Positions 55,312-63,460 of a DNA stretch of 64,000 bases are shown one piece after another. Where the stretch lies: the NCBI RefSeq assembly GCF_013364195.1, contig NZ_CP054918.1, forward strand, positions 310,001 through 374,000. The letters are read 5' to 3'. This stretch comes from Streptomyces sp. NA04227 (GTDB lineage Bacteria; Actinomycetota; Actinomycetes; Streptomycetales; Streptomycetaceae). The translations under genes were made by a program, and so were the position numbers. Every line of letters starts with the position of its first letter. The stretch's first letter is position 1. Below the pieces are notes generated by a model, which ran no database searches, was not told the origin of the DNA, and saw only the letters and a program-made list of their open reading frames with translations.

Positions 55312-56297
55312 GACGTCGCCTCCTTCTTCTCGCGCGTGGCCATGAGGTAGAAGAGCGAGAACACGAACAGACCGGCCACGATGATCAGTCCCAGTGCGGA
55401 GGCCTTTCCGTAGTCGCCCTGCTGAGTGATGGTGATCATCCAGGTCGTGACGATGTGGGTCTCGTTGTTCGGGCCGCCGCCGGTCATGCCGAAGATCAGG
55501 TCGGGGAAGTTGAAGATCCAGATGACCCGCAGCAGCACGGTGAGCGCCAGCGTGGTCCGGATGTACGGGATGGTGATCTGGAACAGCGTGCGCACCTTGC
55601 CCGAACCGTCCAGGGCCGCCGCCTCGTAGACCTCGTCGGGGATCGACTGGAGGGCCGCGAGGAGCATGATCGCGAAGAAGGTGACGCCGTACCAGATGTT
55701 GGCGACGATGACGGCGGCCATCGCGGCCTTCGGTTCGGCGAGCCACGCGATGGGCTCGTCGATCAGTCCGGCCTTCTGCAGCAGGTCGTTGACGACCCCG
55801 AACTCACTGTTGAACATCCACCGGAACAGGATGCCGATCAGGAATCCCGAGATGGCCCACGGGAAGAAGATCAGCGCCTGGTAGAGCCCGCGGAAGCGGA
55901 AGTGCCGGCGCAGCCAGAGCGCCAGCGCGAAACCGATCAACAACTGCGGCACGATCGAAGCCACGACCCACACAAGGGTGTTGGTCAGTACCGTGCCCCA
56001 TGCCGGATCGGTGAAGACGGCCCTGAAGTTGCCGAAGCCGACGAAGGACTTGTCGGTCAGGTCCGCGAGGTTCCAGTGGCGGAAGGCCATCTGGCTGCCG
56101 GCGACCATCGGGTAGTACGTGAAGACCGCCACGAAGATCACGGCAGGCGCCATGAAGGCGGCGATGACCAGACCGTTGCGGGTGGTGAACGGACGCTTGC
56201 GGCGACCGGGGCGGGCGGGGCCGCCGCTCCCCCTGCGAGGGGAGCGGCCGGTCCGCCCGTCGGCTTCCGTGGCCGGAAGCGAGACGTCTGATTTCAT
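55308..56297 (-). CDS. Carbohydrate ABC permease (MalF-type, CUT1)
   Basis: A 329-residue permease with a long Arg/Gly/Pro-rich cytoplasmic N-terminus (about 45 residues) before six membrane helices. The EAA loop is YEAAALDGSGKVRTLFQITIPYIRTTLA, and FNFPDLIFGMTGGGPNNETHIVTTWM is typical of CUT1 MalF-like subunits. The ATG at 56297 comes 2 bases after the binding-protein stop; its own stop overlaps the next permease start. Confidence 0.94.
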   Translation of the reverse strand: MKSDVSLPATEADGRTGRSPRRGSGGPARPGRRKRPFTTRNGLVIAAFMAPAVIFVAVFTYYPMVAGSQMAFRHWNLADLTDKSFVGFGNFRAVFTDPAWGTVLTNTLVWVVASIVPQLLIGFALALWLRRHFRFRGLYQALIFFPWAISGFLIGILFRWMFNSEFGVVNDLLQKAGLIDEPIAWLAEPKAAMAAVIVANIWYGVTFFAIMLLAALQSIPDEVYEAAALDGSGKVRTLFQITIPYIRTTLALTVLLRVIWIFNFPDLIFGMTGGGPNNETHIVTTWMITITQQGDYGKASALGLIIVAGLFVFSLFYLMATREKKEATS

Positions 56298-56299
56298 GA

Positions 56300-57604
56300 T
56301 CAGCCCTTCTGCGACTTCCACTTGGCCGTCCAGTAGGCGTCCCAGTCCGCGAGCAGTGCCTTCGGCGTCACCTTGCCCAGCACCAGCTTCTGGACGTCGG
56401 CGTCCGCCTTCAGGGTCCACGCGGTGAACCACGGCGCGTCACGGGGCTGGGTGACGTCGATGTAGGTCTCGGGCTGCTTCGCCATGGACACGTATCCCGC
56501 CCAGGCGCCCTTCGTGTAGAACGGGTCCTCGGTGGCCTTGCCGAGGATCGGGACGAGGCTGTTCTTCTTGCTGAACACGGTCGACGGCTCGCCCTGCGAC
56601 AGGAACTTGATCAGCTTCACGGCCTCGGCCTTGTGCTTGCTGCCCTTGGCGATGCCCCAGCCGGCGGTGCCGAAGGGCTGGACGCCCTTGCCGCCGGGGC
56701 CCTTGGGCAGCGGTGCCGTCGTCCACTGGTCCTTGCCGATCGTCTTGGACTCGGCGAGGGTCGCGATCACCTCGGGGTCCTGGAGCAGGAAGGCCGTCGA
56801 GCCGTTGGAGAAGCCCTCGACCATCTCCGGGTAACTCCAGGCGACGGAGGACGGCGGCGCTCCCTCCTTGAATATCCGCAGGTAGGTCCGCAGGGCATCG
56901 ACGGCCTCGGGCGCCGAGAAGATGGTGCTTCCGTTCTTCAGCCGGTAGGCGTTCGCGGTGTCGATCCGGTCCGCGGTGTACGCGCCGATGAGGGAAGTGA
57001 CGTTGTGGACGCCGCCCTGGCCGCCCCGGAAGGCGTACCCGTAGCGGCGCTTGCCCTTGTCCTGGATCGCGCTCGCCTGTTCGAGCAGTTCGTCCCAGGT
57101 CGCCGGAGGTGCGTCGAAACCGGCTTCGGCGATCAGGTCCTTGCGGTAGAACAGGCTGGTTCCGTAGAAGCCGTAGGGCATGAAGTACGTCCTGCCCTCG
57201 TTCTGCGTGGACGCCTTCCGCGCGTTCTCCGTGAGGTCCTTCCAGCCGGACCAGCCCTTGAGGTCCTTGCTCATGTCGTACAGCCAGCCGTTGTTCGACC
57301 AGGGTCCGACCGTCTGGTCCCGGACCTCCAGGACGTCGACGCCGCTGCCGGACGGAAGCATCTGCTGAAGCTTCTGGTCCGCCTGCGCGGTGGGCGGCGA
57401 GACCAGATTGACCTTGATCTTGGGGTTCTGCTCCTCAAAGTCGGCGATCAGGTCCTTCAGCAGCGCGCTGCGCGTGGGGTTGGTCAGGCTCTCGACCATC
57501 TGCAGGGTGACGGTCCCGTCGCTGCCGGAGCCCATGGCGCTGCAGCCCGACAAGGTGACCGCCGCGGCAAGGGCCAGGGCGACTGTGGTCTTCGTTCTGG
57601 TCAT
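56300..57604 (-). CDS. Extracellular sugar-binding lipoprotein (CUT1 ABC)
   Basis: A 434-residue family 1 solute-binding lipoprotein with signal and lipobox TLSGC (Cys near residue 21). LIADFEEQNPKIKVNLV and NGWLYDMSKDLKGW near the N-terminus, and GFSNGSTAFLLQDPEVIATLAESK then FGTAGWGIAKGSKHKAEAVKLIKFLSQ, are family features. It binds an unidentified sugar or derivative at the cell surface. It starts where the PLP-enzyme gene ends (ATGA overlap), which couples the two. Confidence 0.94.
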   Translation of the reverse strand: MTRTKTTVALALAAAVTLSGCSAMGSGSDGTVTLQMVESLTNPTRSALLKDLIADFEEQNPKIKVNLVSPPTAQADQKLQQMLPSGSGVDVLEVRDQTVGPWSNNGWLYDMSKDLKGWSGWKDLTENARKASTQNEGRTYFMPYGFYGTSLFYRKDLIAEAGFDAPPATWDELLEQASAIQDKGKRRYGYAFRGGQGGVHNVTSLIGAYTADRIDTANAYRLKNGSTIFSAPEAVDALRTYLRIFKEGAPPSSVAWSYPEMVEGFSNGSTAFLLQDPEVIATLAESKTIGKDQWTTAPLPKGPGGKGVQPFGTAGWGIAKGSKHKAEAVKLIKFLSQGEPSTVFSKKNSLVPILGKATEDPFYTKGAWAGYVSMAKQPETYIDVTQPRDAPWFTAWTLKADADVQKLVLGKVTPKALLADWDAYWTAKWKSQKG

Positions 57605-58863
57605 GACCGTCCTTCGGGGGATGTGGTGCGGGCCCATTCGCCGATCGCGGGGACGCAGTGCTCGGCGAAGAACTCGTAATCGGCGGGGGTGTTGTAGACG
57701 TGGGTGGACAGCCGGAGATATCCGGTGCCGCCGAAGCTGGTGAACGCCGCCGCGACGCCCAGTTCGCGCGAGGCGCGTTCGCGTAGCGCGTCGGCTTCCA
57801 GCCGGGTGCCGCCGAGGCCGTCGGGCAGCCGTACGAGTCGCAGCGCGTCGACGGGCATGCCGACGTCCACCGGAGGCGGGCAGCCGGTCAGTTCGGCGAA
57901 GGCCTCGCCGACGATCCGCTGGGCGTAGTCGGCAAGTTCGCGCATGTAGGTACGCGCTGTCGGCCACCCCCAGGTACGCTCGATGAAGCCGAGCGCGGCA
58001 GGTGTCGCGAGGTAGCCCGTGGCGTCCAGGGTTCCCTGGCTGTCGAAACGGCTGGGGAAAGGCTCCTCGGCCCCCCAGGAGTCGATCAGCGGATACAGCT
58101 GGTCACGCTGTTCGGAGCGGGCCACCAGGACCGATGAACCACGCGGGGCGCAGCCGAACTTGTGGATGTTGCCGATCCAGAAGTCGCACTCCAGGCCCCG
58201 CAGCGGGCCCTCGATCAGTCCCGGCACATGGGCTCCGTCGACGAGGAAGGGGATCTCACGGCGCCGGGCCTCCTCACCGATGCGCTCGACGGGCATCCGC
58301 CGGGCCGTGGGTGAGGTGATGTGGTCCACGACGACGAGGCCGGTGCGCTCACCCATCAGAGCCGTCACGGCCTCGTACGCCTCTTCGGCGTCGGCGTCCA
58401 GGGGCACATGGGCGGTGCGGACCGTGCCGCCCCAGCGGCGGGCCAGGCGCTCGGCGCCCCAGGTCACGGCACCGTAGCCGTGGTCCGTGACGACGATCTC
58501 CCCGCCGGGCCGGGCCGGAAGAGAGCCAAAAACGACGCTGGCGCCGCCGCTCGCGTTGGGCACGAACGCGAGGTCCTGCGGGGCCACCCGCAGGAACCCG
58601 GCGACGGCGCTCCGGGCCTCGGCCACCCGCTGGGGCAGGTGCGGGAACCACGCGACGGGATTGCTCTCCATCTCCCTGCGCAGTTCCTGCTGCACCCGCT
58701 GTGCCTCGAGGGGGACGGCACCGAACGAACCGTGGTTGAGATGTCGGACCGCGGGGTCCAGCGACCACGCGGCCGCCGCAGGGCGGCCGTCCGCAAGGAG
58801 CAGGGGGCGGGGCGCGGTGGTGAGGTCGGCTCTGATCACGTCACTCCAGGCGCTTGTCAGCAT
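57601..58863 (-). CDS. Class V PLP aminotransferase (isopenicillin N epimerase-like)
   Basis: A 420-residue fold-type I PLP enzyme. The PLP-binding Lys is in FWIGNIHKFGCAPRGSSVLV; FVPNASGGASVVFGSL binds the cofactor phosphate, VVVDHITSPTARRMPVERI and VDGAHVPGLI are the other conserved blocks, and HLNHGSFGAVP opens the fold as in CefD-like epimerases. It could be an aminotransferase, epimerase, lyase or desulfurase; the substrate is unknown. It is the first gene of the CUT1 operon and is divergent from a GntR regulator. The ATG at 58863 lacks a close ribosome site; a GTG at 58839 with GGAG upstream is an alternative start. Confidence 0.88.
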   Translation of the reverse strand: MLTSAWSDVIRADLTTAPRPLLLADGRPAAAAWSLDPAVRHLNHGSFGAVPLEAQRVQQELRREMESNPVAWFPHLPQRVAEARSAVAGFLRVAPQDLAFVPNASGGASVVFGSLPARPGGEIVVTDHGYGAVTWGAERLARRWGGTVRTAHVPLDADAEEAYEAVTALMGERTGLVVVDHITSPTARRMPVERIGEEARRREIPFLVDGAHVPGLIEGPLRGLECDFWIGNIHKFGCAPRGSSVLVARSEQRDQLYPLIDSWGAEEPFPSRFDSQGTLDATGYLATPAALGFIERTWGWPTARTYMRELADYAQRIVGEAFAELTGCPPPVDVGMPVDALRLVRLPDGLGGTRLEADALRERASRELGVAAAFTSFGGTGYLRLSTHVYNTPADYEFFAEHCVPAIGEWARTTSPEGRS

Positions 58864-58997
58864 GGTTCATCAGACGCCCACCAGAAGTCATCTGATGAGT
58901 TGCGGCATGCTGACACGTCAACCGGGGGTGGAACAAGATGTTCCGCAGCGATTGTTTGATGACTCGAGAGTAGGTACCACGAGAGGTCTGATGAACC
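58864..58997. promoter_or_regulatory. Inverted repeats in the PLP-enzyme/GntR divergent promoter
   Basis: GGTTCATCAGAC (58864-58875) and its exact complement GTCTGATGAACC (58986-58997) flank the region; TCATCTGATGA (58888-58898) is a third related dyad. The recurring TCTGATGA half-site in a GntR-controlled divergent promoter suggests the GntR operators. The left copy abuts the PLP-enzyme start codon. Confidence 0.7.
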
Positions 58998-59064
58998 TGC
59001 CGAAGAGGCAGTACGCTGCACTGGAGGCCGGCAGCCCGCCGCCAAGCCCGAAGAGGAGAGTGGG

Positions 59065-59787
59065 ATGTCCGCAGTCGAGAAGGCGGTTCACGGTCTACGG
59101 CGCATGATCTCCAGCGGACGGCTGACACAGGGCGACCGTCTGCCTCCGGAGGGCGATCTGTGCGAGGAGCTCGGTGTCTCCAGGGGTTCGCTGCGCGAGG
59201 CGGTCCGTATGCTCGCCGCGCTCGGCGTGGTCGAACCCCGGCACGGCTCGGGCACGTTCGTCTCCCCGCTACGGCCTGCCGACATGATCGGCAGCCTCTC
59301 GCTGACCATCGAACTGCTGCCGCTGGACGGCGTGTTGGAGTTGTTCGAGGCCCGGGGCGTACTGGAGGCGCATGTCGCGGCGCAGACGGCGGCGCGTATC
59401 ACCGAGGAAGAGCTCAAGAACCTCCGCGCGGTCATCGAGACCCTGGAGGCCAGCGACGACCCGGACGAGGGCGCGGAACTCGACCGCCAATTCCATTCGG
59501 AGATCGCCCGTATCGCCGGCAATCCCGCCATCGCCTCACTGCTGGCGGTCTTCCGCGGCCGCTCCCGCGCGTATCAGGTGTTCATGATGCCCGAGGGCCC
59601 TGCCATGAAGAAGGAGAGTGACGCGGGGCACCGGCTGATCGTCGAAGCGCTGGAGGCCCGCGATCCGGTTGCCGCCGCGGCACAGGCGGCGGCCCATGTC
59701 ACCTGCTCGGCCCGGTGGTTGGAGGCCTGTCGGCCACCGGTGACCGAAGCCGCGCACGCGTCGCTCCCCCAGTTCCCCGCAGAGTAG
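59065..59787 (+). CDS. GntR-family (FadR/FCD) transcriptional regulator
   Basis: A 240-residue regulator. The N-terminal GntR winged helix is AVEKAVHGLRRMISSGRLTQGDRLPPEGDLCEELGVSRGSLREAVRMLAALGVV, and the C-terminal FCD ligand domain (about 90-225) has FEARGVLEAHVAAQTA and later EGAELDRQFHSEIARIAGNPAI, where D/H residues usually bind a metal and the effector. It is divergent from the PLP enzyme and CUT1 operon and probably represses it until a sugar-like or amino-acid-like ligand is present. GAGGAGAG precedes the ATG. Confidence 0.92.
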   Translation: MSAVEKAVHGLRRMISSGRLTQGDRLPPEGDLCEELGVSRGSLREAVRMLAALGVVEPRHGSGTFVSPLRPADMIGSLSLTIELLPLDGVLELFEARGVLEAHVAAQTAARITEEELKNLRAVIETLEASDDPDEGAELDRQFHSEIARIAGNPAIASLLAVFRGRSRAYQVFMMPEGPAMKKESDAGHRLIVEALEARDPVAAAAQAAAHVTCSARWLEACRPPVTEAAHASLPQFPAE

Positions 59788-59838
59788 GGCCGGGCGCGGC
59801 GCACGCGACGCGCGGACGGTTCCGGGCCGGAGGCATCC

Positions 59839-62256
59839 CTACGACGGCACACCGGGCGCCGGCCCGCTCCCCGCACCGGCCCCGCCCTCCCGCTCCCCCT
59901 GATCCGCCCCTGGACGCGGCCCGGGCACAGCCGGCCGGAGCCGGGCCAGGAGCCGTCCGCGTTCCTCGGCGAAGGCGGGGTCGGCCTGGTACTCGGAGTG
60001 GCCGAGGATCGGTGCGGGCAGTGGGTGGAGTTCGGTGCGGCCGTAGCCGAGCGGGTCGCGCAGCGCGGGGCAGTCGACTTCGGGGCCGTCGCCCGCGTCG
60101 ACCCGGACCGGGCCGCCGATGGGGTCGGTGTCGCGGTACAGGTTACGCCAGCAATCCACGTCACGGTGCAGGGACTTGAGGGCCTCGGGGCCGAAGTGGG
60201 CCGGGAACCAGCGGCCGTAGAGGCGTTCCAGCGGGGAACCGTAGGTGAGCAGGGCGACGCGGCCGCGGGCGCGCGGGGACAGTTGCCAGGCCGCGGCGGC
60301 GGCGAGCACGCTGCCCTGCGAGTGGCCGGAGATGACCAGGCGTCCGCCGGTGGCCTGCGTCCAGGTCGCCATCCGCCAGCTCAGATCGGGCACCGCGCGC
60401 TCGGCGTAGCAGGGCGGGGCGAAGGGATGCGCGGCGCGCGGCCAGAAGGTGCCGACGTCCCAGAGGATGCCGATGGTGCGCCGGGCGGCGGGGTCGCGGT
60501 AGGCCCGGCGGCCCCAGGTGACCAGGAGTATGAAGCCGAGTCCGATCAGCCAGGAACCGAGGGCCTGCGCCGCCTCCGCGGCACCGGCGAGGAACGGTGT
60601 CGTTCCGCTCGCGGCCTGCGCCGGCACCTCGCCGGTCCCCCAGGCTCCGGCCAGTGCTCCGCCGCCGAGCACCAGGGTGGCCACCGCGGTGACTCCGACG
60701 AGCAGCGGTGCCTCGTCGGTGAGTTGGGCACGGGTGCGCGTCGCGGCGATGCGGCGGGTACGGATGGGGTCCTGCTTCTCGTCCGGGTAGTCACGGTAGA
60801 CGTGCACCAGGCCGCTTCTGATCCTGCGTGCGGTGCGCACCGTGAGAGCCGTGCACAGGGCGAGCAGCAGTACCAGGAAGACCGGGATGACCGAGGCCTG
60901 CCAGGTCAGCATCACCGGCGGCCCCGGGATGTCGGCACCCGAACCCGCGGTGCCCGCGCCGTCCAGCCAGTCGCCCACCCGCTGGGCCGTACCGCCGGAC
61001 ATCACACCGCCGAGCGCACAGGCCAGCATGACCACGGCGGGCCCGCCGAGTCCGCCGAGCGCGCTGCGCGCGGAGGGGCCGCGCCGCCGCAGTATGTAGG
61101 CGACGACAGCGGTGGCGATCACGAGCAGACCCTGCACCAGGGCCAGCGAACCGAAGGTGGGATCGCCGGGCAGGCGGCCCGAGGACTCCCAACCGGGCCT
61201 GGACCAGCCCGCGTAGAGGACGGACAGGCCGAGCACCGCCAGGGCGGCGGCGGGCAGCCGCCGCACCAGGTGCTCGTCGATCTCACGGTCGAGCCGGTGC
61301 TCGCTGCGGCCCCTGCGGCACACCACCCAGACCACAAGCAGCAGCCCGAGTACGAGAACCGCCTCCAGGGCGCGCCCCAGCACATCGAGCAGCGCGGGCC
61401 CGCCGTCCTCGCGGTCGAAGCGGGCCGCCGAGGTGCAGACCGCGGCCGAGACGGTGAGCAGTCCCGCCGCGGTGTGGGCGGCCCGCAGTCGGGCGACCAG
61501 CCTGCGGCCGAACCAGAAGCCCGGCTCGCTGAGCGCGGTGGCGCTGGTCTCCTCGGCGGTCTCCGGTTCGACGGGCAGCGGGTGCTGCGACTCGTACGCG
61601 CTCCAGGTGCGCCGCGACAGGTACCAGAGCAGTCCGACGAGGAGGGCGGGCAGCACCGCGGCCAGGGCGAGGCGGCGGCCTGGCTGCGACCACCAGCCGT
61701 CGTCGGAGAGCTGAGGGCTGGCGAAGCCGAGCCAGGAGTGGTCGGAGGCGCAGGCCCGGGTACCGGCGCACTGCCACGCCGTCAGGTCGAGTGCCACCTC
61801 GCAGCAGGCGGCGACCATCATCAAGGTCAGCGACAGCCCGGCGAGGCGGACCAGCATCCCGTAGCCGCGCACCGCCCTGCTGCGGTGGCGCGAGGTGGGG
61901 CGCATCCAGTGCGCGAGGTTGACCACCATGAACGGCAGAAGCAGCAGCCACAGGGCGCGTGAGCTGTTGCCCGAGGTGAGGTTGGACCAGACGTACGCCT
62001 CCGGGATCGGCTCACCGGGCCGCTCCCGTTCGCCTTCTCCGTCCGCTTCGCGTTGCTCGCGTTCCTCGGCGCCCACGTCCTCGGGGCGGCGGTAGACGGC
62101 CGCGCGCTCGTCGCCGGTGATCCGCACGGTGCGCGGGTCGTCGAGCATCTTCTCCGGAGTGGTCCCGCCGACTCCGTGGACGAGCAGTTCCAGCGCCGGT
62201 TCGAAGGACCCTTCCGGCGCCGCCCCGGGTGCTGCGGCTTGTGCGGCACGCTCCAC
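59839..62256 (-). CDS. Multi-pass membrane protein with split alpha/beta-hydrolase motifs
   Basis: An 805-residue protein. It opens with ELLVHGVGGTTPEKMLDDP, a hydrolase oxyanion-type strand and loop, continues with about 10-12 hydrophobic helices (about residues 100-600), and returns to a soluble C-terminal region with the nucleophile elbow GRLVISGHSQGSVLAAAAAWQL, LLTYGSPLERLYGRWFP and a late LGHSEY that could supply the His. Thus one lipase-like fold seems split by a membrane insert. The substrate is unknown. The GTG at 62256 is chosen because it gives the conserved N-terminus. It is convergent with the GntR gene. Confidence 0.8.
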   Translation of the reverse strand: MERAAQAAAPGAAPEGSFEPALELLVHGVGGTTPEKMLDDPRTVRITGDERAAVYRRPEDVGAEEREQREADGEGERERPGEPIPEAYVWSNLTSGNSSRALWLLLLPFMVVNLAHWMRPTSRHRSRAVRGYGMLVRLAGLSLTLMMVAACCEVALDLTAWQCAGTRACASDHSWLGFASPQLSDDGWWSQPGRRLALAAVLPALLVGLLWYLSRRTWSAYESQHPLPVEPETAEETSATALSEPGFWFGRRLVARLRAAHTAAGLLTVSAAVCTSAARFDREDGGPALLDVLGRALEAVLVLGLLLVVWVVCRRGRSEHRLDREIDEHLVRRLPAAALAVLGLSVLYAGWSRPGWESSGRLPGDPTFGSLALVQGLLVIATAVVAYILRRRGPSARSALGGLGGPAVVMLACALGGVMSGGTAQRVGDWLDGAGTAGSGADIPGPPVMLTWQASVIPVFLVLLLALCTALTVRTARRIRSGLVHVYRDYPDEKQDPIRTRRIAATRTRAQLTDEAPLLVGVTAVATLVLGGGALAGAWGTGEVPAQAASGTTPFLAGAAEAAQALGSWLIGLGFILLVTWGRRAYRDPAARRTIGILWDVGTFWPRAAHPFAPPCYAERAVPDLSWRMATWTQATGGRLVISGHSQGSVLAAAAAWQLSPRARGRVALLTYGSPLERLYGRWFPAHFGPEALKSLHRDVDCWRNLYRDTDPIGGPVRVDAGDGPEVDCPALRDPLGYGRTELHPLPAPILGHSEYQADPAFAEERGRLLARLRPAVPGPRPGADQGEREGGAGAGSGPAPGVPS

Positions 62257-62503
62257 TGTTTCCCCGTCCCCCGTCGCAGCGCGTCGTTCAGTTGTCGGTC
62301 ACCAGGATCCCTTGTCGCCACGGCGGGTGCACCCCCCGTCACGGAATCTCCGCGATCCGTACGGACTGGGTTCCTTGTCCGGCTTCGGCGCCCGTGGGAC
62401 GGCCGGTTCAACGCCGTGCGAGGATGTGTCCTTCCAGGTGGCCGGTACGGTACGGGCGGCGGCCACCGAGGCGTACCGAAGGATGCGAAGGGACGACGGC
62501 GTC

Positions 62504-63367
62504 GTGAGCGAGAACCAGAACCTCCTCGCCGAGCAGCGGCGTGCTCTCATCCTGGACGAGGTGCGCAGACGCGGCGGCGCGCGGGTCAACGAACTCACCC
62601 GGCGGCTCGGGGTCTCCGACATGACGGTGCGTCGGGACCTGGACGCGCTGGCGCGGCAGGGTGTCATCGAGAAGGTGCACGGCGGGGCGGTGCCGCTGTT
62701 CGAGGCGAGCAGCCACGAGCCCGGCTTCGAGGCCAAGTCGGGCCTGGAGCCCGGCGCGAAGGAGGAGATCGCGCGGACCGCGGCCTCCTTCGTGGCGCCC
62801 GGTACGGCGATCGCGCTCTCCGGTGGGACGACGACGTACGCCCTGGCCCAGCAGTTGCTCGACGTCCCGGATCTGACCGTGGTGACCAACTCGGTCCGGG
62901 TGGCCGATGTCTTCCACGCCGCTCAGCAGATGTCGGGGCTGCGTGCCGACTCGGCGACGGTGGTCCTGACCGGCGGGGTCCGCACCCCGTCCGACTCGCT
63001 GGTCGGTCCGGTGGCCGACCGCGCCATCGGCTCCCTCCACTTCGACCTGCTGTTCCTCGGTGTGCACGGCATATCGGCGAGCGCGGGCCTGTCCACCCCG
63101 AACCTCGCCGAGGCCGAGACCAACCGCAGGCTGGTGGGCTCGGCCCGCCGGGTCGTCGTGGTGGCCGACCACACCAAGTGGGGCACCGTGGGCCTGAGTT
63201 CCTTCGCCGCGCTGGACGAGGTGGACACGCTGGTCACCGACAAGGGGCTGCCGGAACAGGCGCGGACCGAGGTCGCCGAGCAGCTCCGGCTCGTGGTCGC
63301 GGGTGAGACCGAGCCGGAGTCGCAGTCGGCGTCAGAGTCACCGTCGGAGTCCGACGGTCGCGCCTGA
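62504..63367 (+). CDS. DeoR-family transcriptional regulator
   Basis: A 287-residue regulator with the DeoR helix-turn-helix LAEQRRALILDEVRRRGGARVNELTRRLGVSDMTVRRDLDALARQGVIEKVHGGAV at the N-terminus and the DeoR sensor domain to about 255: AIALSGGTTTYALAQQL, FLGVHGISASAGLSTPN, VVVADHTKWG and DEVDTLVTD. A Ser/Glu-rich tail ends it. Effectors of this family are sugar phosphates. AAGGGA lies 10 bases before the GTG at 62504; an ATG at 62483 has no room for a ribosome site. The regulated genes are not obvious here. Confidence 0.92.
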   Translation: MSENQNLLAEQRRALILDEVRRRGGARVNELTRRLGVSDMTVRRDLDALARQGVIEKVHGGAVPLFEASSHEPGFEAKSGLEPGAKEEIARTAASFVAPGTAIALSGGTTTYALAQQLLDVPDLTVVTNSVRVADVFHAAQQMSGLRADSATVVLTGGVRTPSDSLVGPVADRAIGSLHFDLLFLGVHGISASAGLSTPNLAEAETNRRLVGSARRVVVVADHTKWGTVGLSSFAALDEVDTLVTDKGLPEQARTEVAEQLRLVVAGETEPESQSASESPSESDGRA

Positions 63368-63371
63368 CGGG

Positions 63372-63406
63372 AGCGCTACACGGGCTGCGTGCTCCCAAGT
63401 AGCGCT
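63372..63406. terminator. Hairpin between deoR-type gene and right-edge gene
   Basis: AGCGCTAC (63372-63379) and GTAGCGCT (63399-63406) form an 8-base stem between convergent genes, 5 bases after the regulator stop. The 19-base loop is long, so this is tentative. Confidence 0.4.
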
Positions 63407-63460
63407 CGTGGATGGCGAGTTGACAGCCGGTCGGCCGGTCCGGCTTCCGGCAGGCCGCCG

